Assembly: GCA_029261305.1 (NCBI GenBank)
Contig: JAJDBO010000306.1
Coordinates: 1-10,685 of the forward strand
Reading direction: 5' to 3'
DNA length: 10,685 nucleotides
From: Nitrospirales bacterium
GTDB taxonomy: Bacteria; Nitrospirota; Nitrospiria; Nitrospirales; UBA8639
A program made the position numbers and the translations under genes. The notes beneath the pieces were generated by a model. That model searched no databases and was not told the DNA's origin. It worked only from the letters and a program-made list of their open reading frames with translations. This document shows positions 6,710 through 10,685 of this stretch, piece after piece. The number at the start of each line of letters is the position of its first letter. The first letter of the stretch is position 1.

Positions 6710-8563
6710 ATGACAGACCTTCTCAATACCGATATTCGTTTTGTCTCAGCCCAACCGGACACGCCGCACTTTATCTGGCAATGCCATGTGTATTTGCACA
6801 ATTTTCTTGCCAAGGGCATCCAACCTCAACAATGCGTGGCTCTATTCAGTAGGGACCCTGCGCAAGAACCCAGTCCACAGCTTCGCAACCTGCAAAGCCA
6901 CTTTCCTGAGGTCGATATCCAGATCTACCCAGATACCCGTGATGCCGATGGTCAACGCTATACGGCATCAATTCAGCCGCATCTGATTGTCAGAGCCTAC
7001 GAGGAGTATCCGGATTGGAACGATCGCCTTATGTTCTTTCACGATGGCGATATCGTGTTCAGACGTCTGCCCAATTTCAATCATATGCTTCGAACTCATC
7101 CTGGCTGTTCTCTACTCAGCGATACCATTTCGTACATCGGGTATACCTACCTCCATGATTGCTGTGAAAAAATCAGACAGGAAAACCCGGCTCTCCCGCC
7201 GGATCATCTGCTGCAATGCATGGCTAATGTGGTAGGGATCGATATTGACGTGATCAAAGAGAACGAGCCGTGCTCCGGCGGGGCGCAATACTTATTGCGT
7301 GATGTCGATAGAGACTATTGGGAGAAGGTATATTACGATTCAGTCCAACTTGCCTCACTATTTAGATCCTATAACCGTCTCTACAACCTAAAAAATCCCA
7401 CTTCGGAATATATTCAAACGTGGACGGCTGGCATGTGGGCCTATTTGTGGAACCTTTGGTGGCGCGGTCACCGTACCGTGATCCATCAGGAGATGGATTT
7501 TCAATTCAGTAACGAATCGACAAATGAGAGCAAGACCATTCTCCATATGGCCGGTTTGCCCGATAAACTCAAAGCCACCCATTTTGACAAACAGGCTTGG
7601 GTCAATCGCAACCCCATAGACATCCTGAGTGCCCAACCGTTCCTGTTCGATCACATCCCGTTCCATACCGTGTCCCATGAATATATCAGTAATATCTGCG
7701 CGATCGTCGGCATCCAGCCCTATCGACAACGGAATTTGGTACCGGCCAAACATTGGCGTGTCCTAGCATGGCATACAGAAAGCACCTTTGCATGGGACGT
7801 AGAACGATGCCAGTTTTATACTGAGAAAGAAGAATTGCAGGGTATCCCCCTAGAGTCCGGAAATGCCGGTGCCGGCTATGATGTGATCAATGCCTGGGAT
7901 GCGAATCCAACCACATACTGGGGCGGACGTCAGCATTCTAATGGACATCCCGCACCCTACTTTTTCCTTGGCATGACCTTCGACAAAGCCTATCTGCCGG
8001 GACATGTCACGATTACGCAACGAGAGGGACCGCATCGTGCAGAACGGGTGCTCCTTCAATACAGCCAGAACGGCACAGATTGGCAAACCGCCATCGTAAC
8101 CAATTTAACCCCAACCCCCGGTGCGCAGACCCTCCTCTACCGCTCAGCGGAAGTCGTCCAAGCCCGACAATGGCGCGTGCGGACAGCGCACACCTCGACA
8201 AGCTGTTGGGATATCCACCGATTAGCCTTCCTGCATAATCACCAGGAGCAGACGGGTACACCGTTTTCTTCGGGATGCCCATTTCCCGACGATCTGTCGA
8301 TGTACGGTCACCAATATGCCTTCGAAGATGCAGATGGGCATTGGGGCGGACGACCAGATGCACACGGACATTTCTATGTCGGAATAACCGGCACCGCGCC
8401 CATATCCGTGAACCATCTGATCCTGGCACAACAGTCACCTCAACACTGTGCGACCGAGAGTGAGATTCAATGCAGTGATGATGGCGTCACATGGCAAACC
8501 CTCAAAACAGTTTGCGATCTGCATAGTGGCATCAACCACATCTATCTGTTTGACTCGGCCTAA
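6710..8563 (+). CDS. Glycosyltransferase with two C-terminal discoidin (F5/8 type C)-like domains
   Basis: A 617-residue protein. The N-terminal half (about 8-340) looks like a GT-A glycosyltransferase: IRFVSAQPD opens it, RLMFFHDGDIVFRRLP (106-121) holds the acidic D112-G-D114 metal/nucleotide-sugar motif, and CSGGAQYLL (188-196) and WTAGMWAYLW (238-247) follow. The layout loosely recalls plant hydroxyproline arabinosyl- and serine galactosyltransferases, but that link is tentative. Residues about 348-480 and 488-615 are a repeated discoidin-like module, each with an opening W-R-V, a W-D-V/I, a later W-G-G-R and a DGVTWQT/NGTDWQT strand; such modules bind sugars. The frame is open back to a TTG at 6557. 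The ATG at 6710 is chosen because the domain starts just after it, but it has no clear ribosome-binding site. No signal peptide. It is divergent from the oxygenase operon and upstream of the Thr/Pro-rich protein. Confidence 0.78.
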   Translation: MTDLLNTDIRFVSAQPDTPHFIWQCHVYLHNFLAKGIQPQQCVALFSRDPAQEPSPQLRNLQSHFPEVDIQIYPDTRDADGQRYTASIQPHLIVRAYEEYPDWNDRLMFFHDGDIVFRRLPNFNHMLRTHPGCSLLSDTISYIGYTYLHDCCEKIRQENPALPPDHLLQCMANVVGIDIDVIKENEPCSGGAQYLLRDVDRDYWEKVYYDSVQLASLFRSYNRLYNLKNPTSEYIQTWTAGMWAYLWNLWWRGHRTVIHQEMDFQFSNESTNESKTILHMAGLPDKLKATHFDKQAWVNRNPIDILSAQPFLFDHIPFHTVSHEYISNICAIVGIQPYRQRNLVPAKHWRVLAWHTESTFAWDVERCQFYTEKEELQGIPLESGNAGAGYDVINAWDANPTTYWGGRQHSNGHPAPYFFLGMTFDKAYLPGHVTITQREGPHRAERVLLQYSQNGTDWQTAIVTNLTPTPGAQTLLYRSAEVVQARQWRVRTAHTSTSCWDIHRLAFLHNHQEQTGTPFSSGCPFPDDLSMYGHQYAFEDADGHWGGRPDAHGHFYVGITGTAPISVNHLILAQQSPQHCATESEIQCSDDGVTWQTLKTVCDLHSGINHIYLFDSA

Positions 8564-8633
8564 GGTCGTACAAAAGGTAACTCGGTGACAATTTTTTACA
8601 ATTCTGTCGGTTTTCCATTCCACCTGATGGTCT

Positions 8634-8745
8634 AAATCCGAAACTCGAATATCGAAATCCGAAACCAATGTTAAAGACCAAATTTAAACATCCGAATTTA
8701 GGATTTCGAATTTGTTTCGGATTTCGATATTCGAGTTTCGAATTT
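8634..8745. repeat. 32-bp inverted repeat with AT-rich 48-bp centre
   Basis: The left arm (8634-8665) and right arm (8714-8745) are reverse complements with one mismatch over 32 bp. Their core is CTCGAATATCGAAATCCGAA and its complement. The centre (8666-8713) contains further short versions of the same TTCGAAT/ATCCGAA words, so the element is built from a simple motif. Similar motif-rich elements occur in several bacterial phyla (from memory). No T-run follows, so it is not an obvious terminator. Confidence 0.85.
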
Positions 8746-8928
8746 ATGGAACGTATTTTGAACGACAATACTAATCACTCCCTGGAAGTTAAACCCACCT
8801 TTATCCTTAATGATTATCCTATTTTATTGACAACATTTGCTGAACAAGATATAGAATCACAACTTTTGCTTACGACTCGATATCATCAAGAGTCAGGTCG
8901 TGGGGTAAATGAGTTTCGCCGCGTTTAA
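8746..8928 (+). CDS. Possible small protein of 60 residues, unrecognised
   Basis: An ATG directly abuts the right arm of the inverted repeat and opens a 60-residue frame (MERILNDNTNHSLE at the start, GRGVNEFRRV at the end) that stops 48 bp before the Thr/Pro-rich gene. It is acidic to neutral, has no signal peptide or membrane segment, and matches no family I know. It lacks a ribosome-binding site, is AT-rich, and a good promoter for the next gene lies inside it. It may be a gene remnant or a chance frame in a leader region. A longer version from 8668 would read through the inverted repeat and is not believable. Confidence 0.2.
   Translation: MERILNDNTNHSLEVKPTFILNDYPILLTTFAEQDIESQLLLTTRYHQESGRGVNEFRRV
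8827..8855 (+). promoter_or_regulatory. Sigma70-like promoter for the Thr/Pro-rich protein
   Basis: A perfect TTGACA (8827-8832), a 17-bp spacer and TATAGA (8850-8855; 4 of 6 consensus bases). It would give a leader of about 115 nt before the ATG at 8977, probably carrying the PqqD-glycosyltransferase on the same transcript. Confidence 0.55.
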
Positions 8929-8976
8929 GATCGATCTTATTGGGGAACGGGTAAGTCGACACATACAGGAGATATT

Positions 8977-9573
8977 ATGAGCGATGCAGACAAGACCTCT
9001 GAAGAATTGATGGCTGAATTACGTGCGCTCCGCCAACGCGTTGAGGAGTTAGAGACCACAACAGGATCTCAGCAGACCCAGGCATCATCGATCGAGAATA
9101 CAGTCGACGCCGCTCAATCAGAACCTTCTAAAATATCTAAATCTGATATAGGTTTGACCAAACGTGATCTTCTTCATGTCAGTTGGGTCGCGCCAGTGAT
9201 TCTCACCGTGAATCTGCCCATGTCGGTTTTTGCGCAAAGCCAAGGCAGTCCAGGACCGAATCCGAATCCAGGCACCACACTACCACCGGTTCCGGCGCCA
9301 GTGCCCACGACGACCAGGACAACGCCTACCAAGAGACCCACTATGTCCCCCACGACGACCGTAGTGCCGACAAAGAGTCCCTCAGTGACCACCACCACGA
9401 CCACCACCACTAAAGCGCCCACGACCACCACTGCAGCGCCCACGGGCACGACTACCACCACCGATGCCCCGACCACGACCACAGCCAAGCCCACGTTTAA
9501 GCCTACCCCCTCCCCAACGCAGCCCACCAACATCCCAACGGCCGCACCTACGTTCGTGCCCACACCAGGGTAG
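8977..9573 (+). CDS. Secreted or surface Thr/Pro-rich, mucin-like protein with an N-terminal coiled-coil leader
   Basis: A 198-residue protein in three parts. Residues 8-27 (SEELMAELRALRQRVEELE) form a coiled coil, followed by a polar stretch to 60. Residues 61-86 look like an internal signal: TKRDLL, then a hydrophobic WVAPVILTVNLPMSVFA core, with likely cleavage after A86. TKRDLL weakly resembles a Tat motif with KR for RR. Residues 100-198 are low complexity, with 42 Thr and 22 Pro in 99 residues, as in heavily O-glycosylated or hydroxyproline-rich surface proteins. There is no catalytic domain, cysteine or C-terminal anchor. AGGAGA (8967-8972) stands 4 nt before the ATG and makes the start secure. 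The PqqD-glycosyltransferase begins 7 nt after the stop, indicating co-expression. The coiled-coil header resembles that of the tandem glycosyltransferase (5465-3189). Being the acceptor of the local enzymes is inference. Confidence 0.8.
   Translation: MSDADKTSEELMAELRALRQRVEELETTTGSQQTQASSIENTVDAAQSEPSKISKSDIGLTKRDLLHVSWVAPVILTVNLPMSVFAQSQGSPGPNPNPGTTLPPVPAPVPTTTRTTPTKRPTMSPTTTVVPTKSPSVTTTTTTTTKAPTTTTAAPTGTTTTTDAPTTTTAKPTFKPTPSPTQPTNIPTAAPTFVPTPG
9274..9570 (+). repeat. Low-complexity Thr/Pro coding tract
   Basis: Repeated ACC/ACG codons separated by CCC and GCC, including runs of eight (138-145), four (149-152) and five (158-162) Thr, with recurring K-A-P-T, A-A-P-T and D-A-P-T steps and a K-P-T/P-T-P end. 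Short-unit repeats like this change length easily by slippage. Confidence 0.8.
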
Positions 9574-9580
9574 CTAACGG

Positions 9581-10685
9581 ATGGGCACCGATGCTGAAGA
9601 CCAACTGGCTCTAACAGCCCAACAGATGGTGCGTCCCACGAGGCGGCAGTGCATTCAGGAGGTTGATGTTCGGGATGACCTGACCCTCCTCGCCGCTCCA
9701 GGTGACCAAGGCATCACCCTTAACGCCTCCGGCAGGGCCATCTGGGAATTGTGCGATGGCCAGCATACCATCAACGACATGTTTCGTGAGTTGAGTCACC
9801 GCTATGCATGTGAAGATGTCGATCTTTTTGCCGACCTCACTGCCACCCTGCTCAGATTCCAGAACCTCAAGCTGATCGAGATGAGCGGTGACGAGATCAC
9901 CAACAGCTCGTCGGTGAAGTTTGTCGTCGGCATTGAAGACACCACGTATTTTCACTGGCAACTGCCCATCTTATGTGAATCCCTCAGCACGCTGCCCCCA
10001 GGATGGGAACTTCTCGTAGTGGTGTGCAATAACCACGCCCCGCTATCGGAAACTCTGCAGCATATTGTCGACACGTATCCGGTGCGCTATTTTACCGGCA
10101 GCGATCACCCATCTAATGAAAATATGGATTTCGCCGATGGGGGCGATCGTTACGTACCGATTAATCGCATCGAGGCCCTCCATATGATTGCCGACCACGT
10201 TGATGAAGACGATATGGTGTGTCTGATGGATACCGATATCTTCCTCTATCGAGAACTCAATCCGTCTGTTTTCCCCCAACGAAATGCGCTATGCGCGAAT
10301 TGGCTCATTGCTCAGGATCGCTTTTTCACGGAAAGGCCCCCCACCAAAGGGATTCACCTTCCCACGTTATTGGCATCGATGGGCTGTTCGCATGCCTTCA
10401 AGCCGGGCGGAGTCCTGGTCTTTCTCACGGGCCGGACCGTGAAAAACCCAAAATTCATTCAGGATTGCGTCCGGTTTACCCAGGTTCTGTATTTACTCGG
10501 GAAGATTATCGAGGTGCCAAAAACCTGGATAGCCGAAATGCCGTGTTTTGCCCTGGCGCTGACGGCCAACGGCATTGACTACGACCTCCTCGACGTCCCT
10601 GAATTTGTTCCTCACCACCCTTGGGAAGAGTCGATTACCCCAGGCAGTTTGTATCATTACTATCATGATCTTAAAGATGGGGGGG
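9581..10685 (+). CDS. PqqD-like domain fused to a DxD glycosyltransferase (3' partial)
   Basis: The frame is open for 368 codons to the window edge. Residues about 17-101 match the PqqD fold: PTRRQCIQEVDVRDDL, then a GITLNASGRAIWELCDGQ core (44-61), TINDMFREL and a final helix. PqqD proteins are winged-helix RiPP recognition elements that bind leader peptides. Residues from about 111 are glycosyltransferase-like: VKFVVGIEDT and LLVVVCNNHAP strands, then VCLMDTDIFLYREL (213-226) with the D217-T218-D219 sugar-nucleotide/metal motif, and LYHYYHDLKDG at the edge. That last segment resembles the frame running into base 2 of the window, hinting at a related protein there. The ATG lies 7 nt after the Thr/Pro-rich gene, with only weak ribosome-binding bases, so translational coupling is likely. 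The PqqD domain may recruit that protein's N-terminal leader for glycosylation, which is inference. Confidence 0.8.
   Translation, partial: MGTDAEDQLALTAQQMVRPTRRQCIQEVDVRDDLTLLAAPGDQGITLNASGRAIWELCDGQHTINDMFRELSHRYACEDVDLFADLTATLLRFQNLKLIEMSGDEITNSSSVKFVVGIEDTTYFHWQLPILCESLSTLPPGWELLVVVCNNHAPLSETLQHIVDTYPVRYFTGSDHPSNENMDFADGGDRYVPINRIEALHMIADHVDEDDMVCLMDTDIFLYRELNPSVFPQRNALCANWLIAQDRFFTERPPTKGIHLPTLLASMGCSHAFKPGGVLVFLTGRTVKNPKFIQDCVRFTQVLYLLGKIIEVPKTWIAEMPCFALALTANGIDYDLLDVPEFVPHHPWEESITPGSLYHYYHDLKDGG

Noticed and set aside
8668..8745. Start at 8668 for the small protein
   Set aside because: It would translate the inner loop and right arm of the inverted repeat; the Phe/Arg-rich residues are a product of the repeat.
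8634..8745. CRISPR array or transposon ends
   Set aside because: Only two inverted copies exist, not direct repeats with spacers, and no transposase or Cas gene is present.
9174..9563. A 129-residue Val/Gly-rich minus-strand reading frame
   Set aside because: It is the mirror image of the ACC/ACG Thr codons in the Thr/Pro-rich gene (GGT and GTG on the other strand) and has no ribosome-binding site or domain.

Overview
This window looks like a glycan and protein-modification island from a Gram-negative environmental bacterium. No rRNA, tRNA, plasmid or phage gene is visible. A 121-bp palindromic element (1552-1672) resembles, from memory, a repeat common in Nitrospira genomes, so a Nitrospirota host is possible but unproven. 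Nearly every gene encodes a glycosyltransferase, a group-transfer or oxidising enzyme, or a carbohydrate-binding module. The exception is a secreted Thr/Pro-rich protein that looks like a substrate.

Layout. (1) 2-829, plus strand: a SAM-dependent methyltransferase whose frame stays open to the left edge, so it is probably the end of a larger protein. (2) 6104 down to 850, minus strand: an apparent operon of a prolyl-4-hydroxylase-like 2OG-Fe(II) oxygenase, a tandemly duplicated Skp1-GlcNAc-transferase-type glycosyltransferase, an FkbM methyltransferase fused to malectin, and a sulfotransferase split by one in-frame amber codon. A good sigma70-like promoter (6162-6190) sits just upstream. (3) 6105-6709: a divergent control region with GC-rich hairpins. 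(4) From 6710, plus strand: a glycosyltransferase with two discoidin-like domains; a 32-bp inverted repeat; a promoter (8827-8855); the Thr/Pro-rich protein with an internal signal-like segment; and, 7 bases later, a PqqD-like domain fused to a DxD glycosyltransferase that runs off the right edge.

How the parts may work together (inference). The oxygenase and the Gnt1-type transferase recall the eukaryotic Skp1 route, in which a proline is hydroxylated and then capped with GlcNAc. The Thr/Pro-rich protein is the obvious local acceptor. It shares an N-terminal coiled-coil header with the tandem glycosyltransferase, and the PqqD domain next door is a class known to bind peptide leaders. Together these suggest a dedicated system that modifies a mucin- or extensin-like surface protein, with methyl and sulfate groups perhaps added to the glycan.

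The minus-strand operon also shows how it evolved. A spacer of about 90 bp recurs three times at module ends. In one copy the loss or absence of 9 bp carrying two stop codons coincides with the in-frame fusion of the two glycosyltransferase domains.
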